Positions 24,696 through 36,218 of a stretch of 64,000 nucleotides of DNA are shown in pieces. The translations under genes and the position numbers were made by a program. Below the pieces are notes generated by a model. That model saw only the letters and a program-made list of their open reading frames with translations. It had not been told where the DNA came from and ran no database searches. This DNA is from Anthopleura xanthogrammica (lineage: Eukaryota > Cnidaria > Anthozoa > Actiniaria > Actiniidae): positions 25,825,617-25,889,616 of the forward strand of contig OZ025207.1 in NCBI GenBank assembly GCA_964019055.1, read 5' to 3'. Position 1 is the first letter of the stretch. Each line of letters starts with the position of its first letter.

Positions 24696-25099
24696 TGGTG
24701 CCAAGGGTCCTGATGATCCAGGTCTGTGGTGTGATAGATGATATTAGATGATATCCAAATAAGTGGACTATCTTTTATGGTTTGATTTTCACAAGGAGAG
24801 AAACTTGGTTGCTATGGAAATGTACATATTTTCACATCTTTATTTCCTTGAAAAAAAATAAAAAATAAAAGACCTTGCACAAAAATGTATAAACTGATTG
24901 GTCAGGTGACATGTCAAATAAATAGGCAAGAATATGTGTAATAAATAGAGTTAAATGATTACTGTATGACTCCCACGGTTGCCTAGAAGCTAAAACCAAA
25001 ATTTGGTAAAGCTGTTAATCTGACAATCAGCAAATTCAACCATATACTAATGCTCTAAGCCAGAAGTAGTATGGAAGGGCTTTTTTCAATAACAAACTA

Positions 25100-26170
25100 A
25101 TCTCATTACTGGGTTGTTACTGGGTTGCTATGGTAGCAAACCAGTCTTAAAATGAGATCCGTTTTTCGGGCGTCAGGTAGACCATAATTTCACACGTCAT
25201 GATTGGTCGAGAACTTGTAAACAATGTCCAATGTCCAATGAAGTTGCCACACGACATCGATGTATTCATAGTTTTTAGTGTTGTGTCACCATTAATTCAT
25301 TCGTTCAGGGTTCGTGAAGTACTAGTTTGTCTGTAGGCATGTTGCGTACTATTGTCTTTAGGTTTTTTAACGCTACGCTTAAACTACTTACAAACACACA
25401 CGCCGTACGTGGTAGACACACACTAAAAGATGTTATTGAGCGATTTTGGAACGGGTTGGTCCACATACTCAAAGAGAGAAGTCTGAGAATCTATGAGCTA
25501 TCTTTGAGAATCTATGAGCAAACTACGGTATGAGAATCGTAGAACTAGACAAACTAGTCAAAATAGACTAAGAGAATCTATAAACTACCTAGCTATGATC
25601 AAACTAGATCTTACCAGATCTCAGATACAAAAAATATACTGAGACAAACTACAGAACGAGAGACAAACTACAAAACGAGTGACAAACAAAGCTTTGATGA
25701 AAGCTGACTCCAAGAACTTGTAGAAGTCAGACGAGCTGATAGTGATCTACAAGAAAGCGAACTGCCAAGACTCCTTGTTGAATATTTCCATTTATGAAAA
25801 TACAGAAAACAAAAACTGAGGGAAAAACAAATGACCAGTTAAACACATTTTGGCTAAGAGTATTTACATTGATAAAACGTTTGTTTTGCAGCGAAAAGTT
25901 TCGATACTGAAATAGATATGTTTATTTCATCAGCTAGTCTTGAAAGGTACTCTAGTAGATCAAGTAGAAATATAATATGCGTTGACAAGTCAGTAACGCA
26001 ACACTAATGTCTTACTAGAATTTAAAATGTTTTTAATAAAGGGGGACTTTGAACCCAAAAGGAACACTTTGGTAAGAAATAATAGAGTATATAGGATTGG
26101 TGAGTGGGCGAGCTCTCGCACAGGCAACCCAGTGAACGCTCCAAGAGCGTCTAGTTTCATAAGATTACGG
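25100..26170 (+). repeat. Repeat family F, copy 1 (about 1.1 kb)
   Basis: Shares ordered blocks with 30975-32270: GGGTTGCTATGGTAGCAAAC near the start, CACGCCGTACGTGGTAGA, GATGTTATTGAGCGATTTTG, GAACGGGTT, TATTTCATCAG, and CCCAGTGAACGCTCCAAGAG near the end. Contains an open frame 25327-25533 also preserved in the other copy. Confidence 0.85.
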
Positions 26171-26511
26171 CAAGATTACAGTAGATGGCCTATGGTTGTA
26201 AACAAGCTTTTTTCTCAGGTGAATGGAATCTTTAGATGCCTTATTTTCTATCTTTGTTAGATTATGGCCCTTAGACCTTGTTTTCATTCTTTTGTTTGAA
26301 CTCATTTCTCATTTAGAGCATAAGAACAGAACAGTCAGCACATTACATTATTATATTCTAATAAACTAAAAGATTCTTTTCATTAAAGTGTGCACGACTT
26401 CTGATAATCTGTAAATTTGAGACTCTAAAATCTACATCTACAGTAATATTATTGCTGTATGTAAGGTGGTTTTTGGTGTTTTAACAATAGGTTTTGTAAC
26501 TTTGCTTTATT

Positions 26512-26668
26512 GGATTAGAGTGCAAACAATATATCCTTGAAATACTAACCACTAAATAGTACAAAATAGTGCTAACTAAACAATAGAAAACAATAGAATT
26601 TGCACAAAATTGTACTATTTAGTAATTACTAATTTTTCATGGATATATTTGTTTGCACTCTATCCACT
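26512..26668. repeat. Fold-back MITE
   Basis: Arms TAGAGTGCAAACAATATATC and GATATATTTGTTTGCACTCTA with an A/T-rich centre (ACTAAATAGTAC / GTACTATTTAGT). Confidence 0.9.
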
Positions 26669-26729
26669 AGATTTTGGGTTGGTAATTTAAATAACAATCA
26701 ACTAAAACTACTTAGTACACAATTGTATA

Positions 26730-26856
26730 CACCCCTTGCACGTGACGTCAAAGCAGCTCAATTTGGAGGACAAAACCAAAGAATTTCAATCTGATAATTT
26801 GAACCTATTGTTTTGTCTTTCAAATTGAGCTGCATTCCAAAGTGCTGCAAGGGGTC
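26730..26856. repeat. Palindromic MITE (family A), copy 7, inverted orientation
   Basis: Begins with the CACGTGACGTC arm and ends with the GTGCTGCAAGGGGTC arm, i.e. opposite in orientation to copies 2-6 and like copy 1. Confidence 0.85.
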
Positions 26857-26859
26857 TTT

Positions 26860-28110
26860 ATATATCTACATATCATTTTATTCTCTCTGCACACTAATTG
26901 TTCATATGTTAGCAAGGCTACTACTGTAAATCAAGGATCTTTTGCACAAGACCGGAAAAGGAAGTCTCTAAATAGCAAGCAGGGAAGCAGGCCACCCCTG
27001 TCACGCTAGCTAGTGTCACGTATTCCACCGTCACGCCCGAGCAAGTATATTTAACGCATGACGTAAGGAAAACAGTGAGCCATGTCTTTCACTATCAGAC
27101 TCTTGTTCAGCGATTGTTTTCGCGGTGAAAAAAGTACCATGCTTTTCTGTTTTGCAGGGAAAAAGTATAGATTTGCTCACTCAATCCAAATTGATTTGTA
27201 ATTCTATACCTTCGTAAAGAATTCTAAGAAATCCTTGAATAACCGGAAGTGAGGTCTCAGTTCTTGGAAACCAGAGAAGTTGATTCAGCGAAGGGAATTT
27301 TTAACTTCTTTTATACAACACTTGCGAACCTTCAACGACGATTATCTGTGTGGTAAGTACTTTTCTATTATTTAATGATGATGCAATAAGAATTAAAAAT
27401 GAATAAATCGACCTTAAAATATCTTTTCTAAAGGAAAATGTTTTCAACTTTGCAAGCCTTCGCCAATCGTAACATTTGGTAGTCTGCGTATACAAAGCCA
27501 AAGGCCTAACTATTGCATTTGAATCTATATGTTGCTTCTCTATGAGTCAAAAACGCAATAAAAATGAAATTAACTTCTTATTTTCTTATAATGTTTTGTA
27601 CATTCGTATCATTTTTTAAAGTTTTCGTAGTAAAAAAATTGGATCTTGTGTTGAATTTAGAATTCAGATCACGCCAGCGCCTATCAAATACACGAGGTTA
27701 TCCGTTAAAAGAGGAAAGAGACTTCCTATCTTTGTGGGGATTTATAAAACCTAGAAAATACATTGCCTTTTTCTTGTACAGTATAAAACTCCATATAATA
27801 TGATTTTCAACACTCATTGAAAGCATGTATAATGTTCAACGCACTAGTTCATTTGTAAGGTCAAATATACAGAACGATTTCCGGTTGGAAAGTAAAAGTA
27901 AAACAGAATCTTTCAGTATCAAAAATTAGCTAAACCAAGTGGTTGTATCGTTCCTTTTTCATACTGAAAGAGGTGAGCCTTGTTATTTCTTTTATTCCGG
28001 TCCTTCTTCCACGGATTTTGGTTCGCTTCGTGGTGACCAGTGGCGTAGTGAGAGCCTTTGTCTTATTTCTGGTGAGCGAGGACCCAGGATCCTTGAGAGG
28101 GCACCTAGAA
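26860..28110. other. No recognised gene
   Basis: Several short open frames without domain or splice support. Nothing I can name. Confidence 0.5.
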
Positions 28111-28111
28111 T

Positions 28112-28250
28112 AAAAACTAATTACAAAAAAAATTGGAAAATTTCTATCAGTGATAAAATACTTCTGTTCCATATGAATTTTTTAATTGAATATCTTGGTC
28201 GTTTTACTCGAGTTTTATAGAAAATGGCTTTGGTCCTGACTTGACTTTAG
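28112..28250. repeat. 139-bp segment duplicated at 43940-44078, copy 1
   Basis: One mismatch in 139 bases against the copy 15.8 kb away, same orientation. It begins AAAAACTAATTACAA and ends CTGACTTGACTTTAG. Flanks are not homologous over comparable length. Confidence 0.95.
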
Positions 28251-29067
28251 CCACCAGTGAGGTATTTGACCGGATGTGATGCAGGCTATACTTTAGGAAC
28301 TGGTCATAAAGTAATGGGGAGGGGAGGGGAGGGGGCACAATTTTGAACTTCTTTCAGTAAAAAAAGCTCAATCGTACCCCAGGCTTCATTTATGATTTCA
28401 TTATTCGAATATTGAGTTGATTATTCACTCTGAGTTTTCATTAATAAATCGAAGACTCCAAACTTCACATTCAATTCACAGATAAAATTCTAAAAGTGGA
28501 CCGCAACTAAGTAAACTTCATAGTGACAATCCTGACGAGTTTTTCTACCTCGGGATGGCAATCGTTAAAGAATCAACGAATCAATCAATCAATCAAAGAA
28601 TCAAAACTCCAGAAGAAAATCTATTTTGAAGCTTGGAGTATTCTGTTTTATCAGTGGAAGTTCAGAGTGAATAATGAACTCAATATTCGAATGATAACAT
28701 CAGTAATGAATTGTAAGGCGTATGTTTGAGCCTTTTTTGACAGTAAAAGGGGTGGGCTTACTATACGACTTTACATTTGATTACATCCCTGTAATGACTA
28801 GGGCCTTGTTTTCACTAGACCCCCCCCCCCCCCCCCAAATAATGATTCACGGCTTTATTTTCACTAGCCCCTCTAAATAATGCCGCACCATAACTTGATA
28901 TAACGAATAAATGGGAATTCCTAGCTTAACGTTATAATCTGTTAAGTCTGTTAACTTACAGCTGGATCGGTATAGATGTAGGGATTGGTGGGAAAGAAAA
29001 TGCCAGGAGAGTTATGATTCTTCTCATCATATGATATCTAATCGTTTGTACGTATTTTTTGTAGACG

Positions 29068-30021
29068 ATGAACTTGACAACAGAACCATCCATGGATACC
29101 CTCATTACTGCGAACACGACCGCTCCTCAGCTCTCTGTCACAAATACCGCCATGTTGCTTACTATGGCTGTTTTCACTGTATTTGGAAACGTTCTTGTCC
29201 TCGTCATCTTATGGAAGGATCCTGCTAGAGAACTCAGAACTACTTCCAACCTTTTGATCGCTAACCTCGCGACAAGTGATCTTATCCTTGGTCTTTTTGG
29301 AGAGCCTCTGTTTGCGTCCAACCACTGGATCGATGACTCGATGTTGTACCTTGTATCAAGATGCGTCATTGATTTATCCCTTGTTTCGTCTTTCATGAGC
29401 ATCTTGGCTTTGTCTCTCGAAAGTTACTTCACGTTGAAGACCGAGGGTCGCATCAAGAGCTCTTTTCGAAGACCCCATGCTATAGCTTGTAGTGTTGCAA
29501 TCTGGACACTCTCCACAATTATCAGCTCCTTGATCTTCACATTCTCTGAAAAAGACTATAAATTCATCCTCGCTTTTGGAGTTGGTGCACCTATTTTTAT
29601 CGTAATGTTAATCGTCTATATCAACATCTATTTGGTTATCAAACGAGTCTACCGCAAAGACTACAAGACTTGCAAGGAAGCATTCAATACCAACAGCATT
29701 GATGAAGTGGAAAGACAAGCCGAAAGAATTCGAGCCAGAGAACTTAAAGTAGCTTGGACAATCTTCACCATTGTTGGAGTACTTTTCTTTTTTTGGATTC
29801 CAGCAATCATTTCGGATACCCTGGGAAAATTTTGTTCCCGTACCGCGCGATGCCACTTGGACAAGAGTCTCTCTGATTCTATGGTTATTATTGGATTCCT
29901 CAATGCGGCTTTCAACCCTGTCGTGTATTCTCTGAGAACCAAGAAGTTCAGGAAAGCGGTGTATTTATTGTTTTTTGATTCCAGAGACAGCAGTAAATCT
30001 TTGATGCCGTTAATTGCATGA
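29068..30021 (+). CDS. Class A (rhodopsin-like) GPCR, short-ECL2 type, 317 aa
   Basis: Seven-helix orphan receptor at the plasma membrane; ligand unknown. Visible landmarks: two N-terminal glycosylation sequons (NLT, NTT), TM1 G40-N41, TM2 Asp71 in LATSD, an altered TM3 DRY motif reading E118-S119-Y120, TM6 FWIP at 242-245 in place of CWxP, and TM7 NPVVY at 283-287 followed by an amphipathic helix 8. The loop between TM4 and TM5 is very short and lacks Cys, as in the melanocortin/adenosine/cannabinoid (MECA) group and the expanded anthozoan receptor sets. The CDS is a single exon; a splice acceptor (TTTTTTGTAG) lies just before the ATG, so a 5' UTR intron is probable. It sits between two diverged copies of a repeat (25.1-26.2 and 31.0-32.3 kb). 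The class call is firm, the subgroup tentative. Confidence 0.9.
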   Translation: MNLTTEPSMDTLITANTTAPQLSVTNTAMLLTMAVFTVFGNVLVLVILWKDPARELRTTSNLLIANLATSDLILGLFGEPLFASNHWIDDSMLYLVSRCVIDLSLVSSFMSILALSLESYFTLKTEGRIKSSFRRPHAIACSVAIWTLSTIISSLIFTFSEKDYKFILAFGVGAPIFIVMLIVYINIYLVIKRVYRKDYKTCKEAFNTNSIDEVERQAERIRARELKVAWTIFTIVGVLFFFWIPAIISDTLGKFCSRTARCHLDKSLSDSMVIIGFLNAAFNPVVYSLRTKKFRKAVYLLFFDSRDSSKSLMPLIA

Positions 30022-30974
30022 ACTAGAACCCTCAGTATTAAACATATTTATTTTGGTTCTAGTTTAGTAATAGAATATTTCTAAAAAGCAATAAGGCTAG
30101 GCTAGAAAGTGATATATTTGTTTTTGCTTTTCAATTTGTTTGCTAAAAGCGAAATATTTTGAACATTTTCAAATGCCCTTAAAAGAACATGCTGATTCAA
30201 ATTCATCTGTAAGTTAGCCGTGCCCTGACTTATAAAATGACATCGAGGGATTTTCAGGGTTTGATAAGACTGACTGTTTAATTCCATGAAAATCTCGGTA
30301 TAAATAAATTTAATTTATATTTTTATTAGATCATAAATGAAATACTTCCATTCTGACCCCCCCTGATATTTGCATATTTTGTAAAAAGCAATGTTTTGTA
30401 TATCAGTCATTCCGCTGTTGAGGAAAAACTGGGCCGAGTTGACATTGCAGTGCATTGTGGGACTCCTTGGATAAAGTGCGCACTGTCGGCTTCCATTGAT
30501 AGAAGTTGAATTACAAATAAAGAAACTACCAGGGCACTGTATAGGCACTATAACTCATGTCGGCATCTGAATGAATATTCATGTTTTATTTATAAAATGC
30601 ATAATATGTCCTATCTGCAGGCGAGCAAATTTTTTCGTACCTTGTGCATGTTAAGTTTTGCGTTTCATTGTTTACTTGCTACTTGTATTGTCTTAATTTT
30701 TTGTAATTTATTAACACTTTTACTTAATATATATTATTATTATTATTATTTTCTACTGTACCACTCTGACCGCTTGAAAACACTGCTTTGTAAGGGACCA
30801 CGTGTCCTATTCTTTGTATTCCTTCGGTTTTGTCGTCTACCGTAAATGTCATAAATAAAATAAAAAAATCAAATAAAAATAAATAAAATCATTAGTAGTA
30901 TAGTAGGGACCGCACAACACCAGGTTTTGAGGAGGATTAACTGGGGGAGGATTCAATTGTTTATAGGTGGGTTT
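30022..30974. other. GPCR 3' flank
   Basis: Contains a diverged reverse copy of the 60-bp CTGAAACAACC repeat (about 30205-30265), a (TTA)n run near 30735 and A-rich sequence. No other gene recognised. Confidence 0.5.
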
Positions 30975-32270
30975 GATTAGTTTTCCTAATTACTGGGTTG
31001 CCATGGTGGCAAACTAGTCTCAAAATGAGGTTCGTTTTTTTTCTTTTTCCTCGTTGCGATCATGATTGGACAAAACTCGTAACCATAGCAATTGTCTGTC
31101 CAATGGAGTTTTGGTTTGCCTATTTCTCAAATATGATTGGATACATGTTGACAGAATTAAACACATGATATTGAGCATGAGGTATTTGTCTTTGCTCGGT
31201 CTGCTCGGTCGCCATTGCATCATTCCTTAGAGGTTCGTCGATAGAAAATTACTTATTAGAGCTGTTAAACGTTTTCTTGATCGAGGTTTGTTATCTGTAG
31301 GCATGTGGCCTACTTTAGCTCTTTTATCGCTATGCTCAAACTACTTACAAACGCACACGCCGTACGTGGTAGACCTACAGTAAAAGATGTTATTGAGCGA
31401 TTTTGGAACGGGTTCATCCACGTACTCAAAGAGAGAACTATGAAAATCTATGAGCAAACTATGAGAATCTTAGAACTATCTAGCTAAACTAGCCAATCGA
31501 TATCTTACCAGTTCTCAAATACAAACTATACGGAGACAAACTACAAAACAATAGACAAACGAGACATTGAAGCTGACCACAAGAACTTGAAGTCAGACGA
31601 AGCTTAGATATTTCGTCAGCAATTAGCTGTCGCCTCGCCGTGCACTAAAGGTCAAGATGAGGAGTAACTTAACACGCGTAATGCAACGCTATTTGTTAGC
31701 GGGAACATCATAACTTTAAACTCTCTGAGAAAGATGCGTCTTTCTTATACTACTAATCTATTTTCCAAAATACAAATATTTGTTGTAAGCTATTGAATAG
31801 TTAGTTAAATTACGTAAGCTAGGAAAACAACAATAAATGGATATCTGGGGGGATATACTGCCACAACATCCACACTGGTTACCAAAGGCACATGAAAAAT
31901 AAAGAAGTAATAAAAGGGGTAAAAAAATTGCAGAAAATTTCTTTTCTTTGGTACAACCATATGACTACTTCGTGAGTGGGTGAAAATACTCTATAACCAA
32001 AAATTCATTTTGATATAAAAAAGTCTTATTTGACAGTGAGCAGTTTCGATCCTGAAATATATATAGTTATTTCATCAGACATGCTAGTCTTTACTAATAG
32101 TAGCTTAAGGTAGTAGTGTTCAGTCCACAGGAAAGGAAAACTCCTGCGCGAAATAAGTAAGCGGGATTTGCTTGGAGATTTGGCGAGTCTTGGAATGTTC
32201 ATCATCGAGCTCTAGAATACTTGCAAAGACAACCCAGTGAACGCTCCAAGAGCGTCTAGTTATCATAAAA
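30975..32270 (+). repeat. Repeat family F, copy 2 (about 1.3 kb)
   Basis: Same orientation and block order as 25100-26170, diverged by substitutions and indels. With copy 1 it brackets the GPCR gene. Holds the counterpart open frame at 31305-31487. Confidence 0.85.
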
Positions 32271-32555
32271 TTATCCCTGCAGTTGTGATGGAGTGGTGGT
32301 AATGGAAAATAAACAAATCCTCCAAGGTCGGTTGTTCAAATAAAAGAGTATTTAGCACAGATTCCGTTGATTTTCATTGTTGTGTCTTTATTTTGTTCAG
32401 TGTTTGGATAAAAATGCTTTACCTAAGCCCTTACTGCGATTCTCAATATTCTGCGAACTCAGACATTTCAACGGCTTGTTGTGAAATTGGTTTTTCGCTG
32501 TCGTCAATCAAAACTAATAAGTCGGTACCTTTCATATTTTTGACTGGCGATATAG

Positions 32556-33420
32556 TTTTTCCTCCCTCCGTAAAAATCAACATGTGAGTTGAGTTTGTTT
32601 GATGTGTGGTTCTCTCCAGTGCCACGAGGGTTTTTTCTCCAGGTTCTCTGGTTTTTCCTCCCTCCGTAAAAATCAACATGTGAGTTGAGTTTGTTTGATG
32701 TGTGGTTCTCTCCTGTGCCACGAGGGATTTTTCTCCAGGTTCTCTGGTTTTTCCTCCCTCCGTAAAAATCAACATGTGAGTTGAGTTTGTTTGATGTATG
32801 GTTCTCTCCTGTGCCACGAGGGATTTTTCTCCAGGTTCTCTGGTTTTTCCTCCCTCTGTAAAAATCAACATGTGAGTTGAGTTTGTTTGATGTGTGGTTC
32901 TCTCCTGTGCCACGAGGGTTTTTCTCCAGGTTCTCTGGTTTTCCTCCCTCTCACGTAAAAATCAACATGTGAGTTGAGTTTGTTTGATGTGTGGTTCTCT
33001 CCTGTGCCACGAGGGATTTTTCTCCAGGTTCTCTGGTTTTTCCTCCCTCCGTAAAAATCAACATGTGAGTTGAGTTGTATACATAGAATATATAATGTAG
33101 TGGTATTGTGTGTGAGTGAAAGTCGGCCAAATTGGAAACCAGTATTAAGTTACTGAATTTGTATCCCACTATAAAAAAGTGATTTATTTATTTATTTAAC
33201 TATTTTATTTATTTATTTTTAAATATACTATTTACAATTGTCAAAACGTGTTGCCAGTACTATGATAAAAGTAGGTACTGAGGGGAAAAAAACAATTTAG
33301 CCCTCGCAAAATTTTTATAATTCACTAGAATGAAGGGAGCAAAGGAAGCCAGCCGGATGGACATCGCAAGGCAAGAAGAGCTCTAGTTCCCAGTCCCACT
33401 CTGCATCACACATCGAACCA
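32556..33420 (-). repeat. 96-bp minisatellite-bearing repeat (family G), copy 1
   Basis: About five and a half 96-bp units with TTTTTCCTCCCTCCGTAAAAATCAACATGTGAG-type sequence (key core CAACATGTGAGTTGAGTTTG) to 33075, then a unique flank (TATATAATGTAGTGGTATTG onward) to about 33420. The whole recurs inverted at 38620-39150. The 32-residue reading frame of the unit (core REPGEK...STHMLIF) is a repeat artefact. Confidence 0.9.
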
Positions 33421-34513
33421 AACAATGAGAGGCCATTTCGCCGTCTGCCTAATTGGTCACTTTAGAAACGAGTAAGGGACTTGGGCGAATTTTGAATTTT
33501 AATCGAATTAGCAAAACAATGTTCTGTCATCTGATAAAGCATCTCAAGATTAGTAAGTCTAGCAAATTTGAACGTGTTTCGTTAAAAAGAAGCAGAGTTA
33601 CACGCCCTCAAACATTTTTCTCACCAGCCTCAGTGTAGAATGTATGTTGGTTCTCTCTTGTGCTTCGAGGGTTTTATGATAACACTGCATGCACACGCCA
33701 GTTAGTACAAAAATAATCGTAAATATAAAGAGCAAGGACTGCATGATGAAGGTATACGTAGGATCTATGAAAGAGCTAATGATCAGTTGACAGAGAAAAT
33801 TATGAAATATAAGGAATAGCTGAATATCAAAAACCAACATGATAGAGCCAAAAAGAGCCAAAATTTGCAATCTTAATCGAGCTACCTTTCACGTGGTAGT
33901 GCGTTTTATTTACGTGATCATGCGAGCCATGTGAAGGTCTGGCACGTAAGTTAAATGCACTGTATAAGAAGTTCCCGTTATTATTAGTAGTAGTAGTATG
34001 AAACAAAGAGGGAGAAAGCAAGAAAGAAAAATATTTTTACAGAATTGAAAGAATATGGTCGGTTGTTCAAACAACAGAGAATTTAGCTAATAAAAAAATA
34101 TTATTCTCATTATTGGGTCATTTTTGTCGACAGCTTCTATCATCTTAATAAGTGATAGATAATAGTCTTGTCTGGACTTGTTGTCTGACCATAGTAATGA
34201 AGGGATAATTTTATGATAATTAGGGTAATATGGGAGGCCTGAGTTGCTTAGCAACGAGAGCGCTCGCCTTTCACGAATCCTCTGGGCTCGGTGTCAATTT
34301 GTGATTTTTTGTCAAAGTTATTAAATCAAAAATAATCGAGTTCTCCTTGATAGTTCGGTCCCTCTAATACTACTAGCGATTATATATGAATCTTCAAACT
34401 ATGTAGGTAGAGGACGGTCATGGAGGCATGGTAATAATGTGCCAAATTGGAAACCAGCTCAGTATATTCTGCTGTAATTGTTACCCATATTAAATAGTAC
34501 GATGTAAAGTAAA
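33420..34513. other. No recognised gene
   Basis: A 90-codon minus-strand open frame at 33598-33870 is hydrophobic but has no start or splice support. Nothing recognised. Confidence 0.45.
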
Positions 34514-34827
34514 AGTATGGTACGATCACATATACATTTCATATTCCATCACCATACGCAAACCAACATTATCATCATGTATTTTCCTTAGACATTTCTG
34601 TGACTGTAGCTTATACAGTACGTCTGTCACAATTAAACCCACATTAACGACCTACTCGCCATTAGAGTCTCCAGCAGCTCAGTGGTAGAGCGTCCGACTA
34701 TCATACGGAGGGTCGTGGGTTCGATTCCCATCTGAGGCTCAGAATTTTTTCTGAGTCCATTCAGTATGGTACGATCACATATACATTTCATATTCCATCA
34801 TCATACGCAAACCAACATTATCATCAT
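34514..34827. repeat. 65-bp direct repeats flanking the tRNA-like sequence
   Basis: A 65-bp sequence (34514-34578, starting AGTATGGTACGATCACATAT) recurs at 34763-34827 with one mismatch and encloses 184 bp that contain the tRNA-like element. The repeats are far longer than a SINE target-site duplication, so a local tandem duplication or a terminal-repeat element is more likely. Confidence 0.9.
34665..34740 (+). tRNA. tRNA-like sequence, probably a pseudogene or tRNA-derived element
   Basis: A D-arm (GCTC, loop AGTGGTA, GAGC), a five-pair anticodon stem with one mismatch, a seven-base anticodon loop CTATCAT with nominal anticodon ATC, and a T-arm (GTGGG TTCGATT CCCAT) with a good B box are all present. 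The outer GAGTCTC can pair with GAGGCTC, but three extra bases precede the D-arm and two follow the T-arm; the canonical-length acceptor has two mismatches. An ATC anticodon would be unusual for Asp in a eukaryote. It is therefore more likely a degenerate tRNA or SINE head than a working gene. Confidence 0.55.
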
Positions 34828-34874
34828 TAAATAAAGATTTATTATGAGTAGAACGAAGCTGAAAGGAAGAACGT

Positions 34875-35105
34875 GAAGGCCGATTTACACGGTACAACTT
34901 TTGCTTACAACTTTTGCATGCAATCTGCTTACTCTACGCTTACAACACGAATTGCGTCCAACTTGGTCACAACTGTTGTGTACGACAAGAAGAAAGTTGT
35001 AGCAAGTTGTAGGGTTGATTTATACGACGCAATTTGTGTTGTAAGTGTTGTGTAAGCAGATTGCATGCGACAGTTGTAAGCAAAAGTTGTATACCGTGTT
35101 GTATA
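34875..35105. repeat. Long-arm MITE (family B), copy 2
   Basis: Same family as 4819-5070 (AAGGCCGATTTACACGGTAC start, internal GTAAGCAGATTGCATGCGAC). Lies 135 bp downstream of the tRNA-like element. Confidence 0.85.
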
Positions 35106-35864
35106 CCTTAAGAAAGAACAAAGATTATGCAGAAACGAAAAGTATAATGGAAGATCTAGAAGCGAACTTATAAAAAAGAAAAAAAAAGATAGTAATTAAA
35201 ACTCAATTTTTTTAAATCCCACACATGTGCTTCATTGCTATGAATTAGCCTCTAGCACCATAAGCTACACCTAGCCAAAATATCAATTTACTTTCCCGTC
35301 GCAAAACTTGGCGCCCGCCCTTCTGAAACTCCTTCTGAGACAATAGCTTGTTAGTAGGTGGACTCATCCGCATGGGGCAGATGCAGTATTTTGAGAAGAA
35401 GATGCATCTTCTACTATACTAACCAACTAACTCCAAGCTAAAAAAGGTGATTCACAAAATTTAGAAGCACCTTTTGATGCTTTTTGTTTGAGGGGCAAGA
35501 AATTTAGAAGATCGGCACTTCTTTAGGGGTCATTGGCACCCTGGAGGGGTCATGGACACCCTGTGGCCACCCCTTCAGTCTGCCACTGCTCATTAACATA
35601 CAAGGAGCTCATAAAAAACGAGCTACAACCACGAAATTTCATTAGTTCTTCAGGATTTCACGTTGACAGCAGCACTCTGGACTTGATCTGCAAACGTTTC
35701 ATAGTCACAGGTTAGTACTCAGGTTATTATATAAGTTAATTCTTGTATACGTTGGAAAAGCGATTGCACATTGGTTTTGCTTTTAGTATTCTCATTTCTG
35801 GTGAGGAAATGGATTATTCAATGTCATCAAATCTTAGTCTATTATTTCTTTTAACAGGTTGAAA

Positions 35865-36218
35865 ATGAAATTAGCTATCCTTTGCCTGTTCGTTCTGGCC
35901 GCATTGATCGCCGAGCTCCAAGCACGTCCGCACGATAACGACCTTGATTTGGAGCAAGAGTACGATGAAAACGACCCTCGAATGCTCATGATAAAGAGAA
36001 AATGCAATATTTGTTCTGGGGGACGTTGCAGACCTAAACCCAAGTGTGGCAGAAAGAGAGAGGTCCAAGAACAAAAGCAAGAAAATGATGAGATCTACGA
36101 TGGTTTGGAGCAAGATTACGATGAAAACGATCCTCGAATGCTCATGATAAAGAAAGGATGCATGACCTGTACTAAGGGACGCTGCAGACCTAAACCCAAT
36201 TGTGGCGGAAAGAAGTGA
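35865..36218 (+). CDS. Secreted Cys-rich peptide precursor with two tandem peptide units, 117 aa
   Basis: The start Met lies 7 bases after a splice acceptor (TTTTAACAG), so a 5' UTR exon ending about 35710 is likely. Residues 1-20 are a classic signal peptide (LCLFVLAALIAELQA). The mature part contains two homologous units: an acidic spacer with YDENDPRMLMIK, then a basic four-Cys peptide with identical spacing C-x2-C-x4-C-x5-C (C47, 50, 55, 61 and C99, 102, 107, 113), each containing GRCRPKP. Lys-Arg at 44-45 and Lys-Lys at 95-96 are candidate convertase sites immediately before each peptide. The architecture matches multi-copy precursors of cnidarian neuropeptides, antimicrobial peptides or venom peptides; which of these is not decidable from sequence. 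No exact family recognised. Confidence 0.75.
   Translation: MKLAILCLFVLAALIAELQARPHDNDLDLEQEYDENDPRMLMIKRKCNICSGGRCRPKPKCGRKREVQEQKQENDEIYDGLEQDYDENDPRMLMIKKGCMTCTKGRCRPKPNCGGKK

Noticed and set aside
32443..33169. Minus-strand frames with repeated GGKTREPGEK...STHMLIF
   Set aside because: 96-bp repeat unit divisible by three keeps frames open; the same unit recurs as a dispersed repeat at 38.9 kb without a common gene structure.
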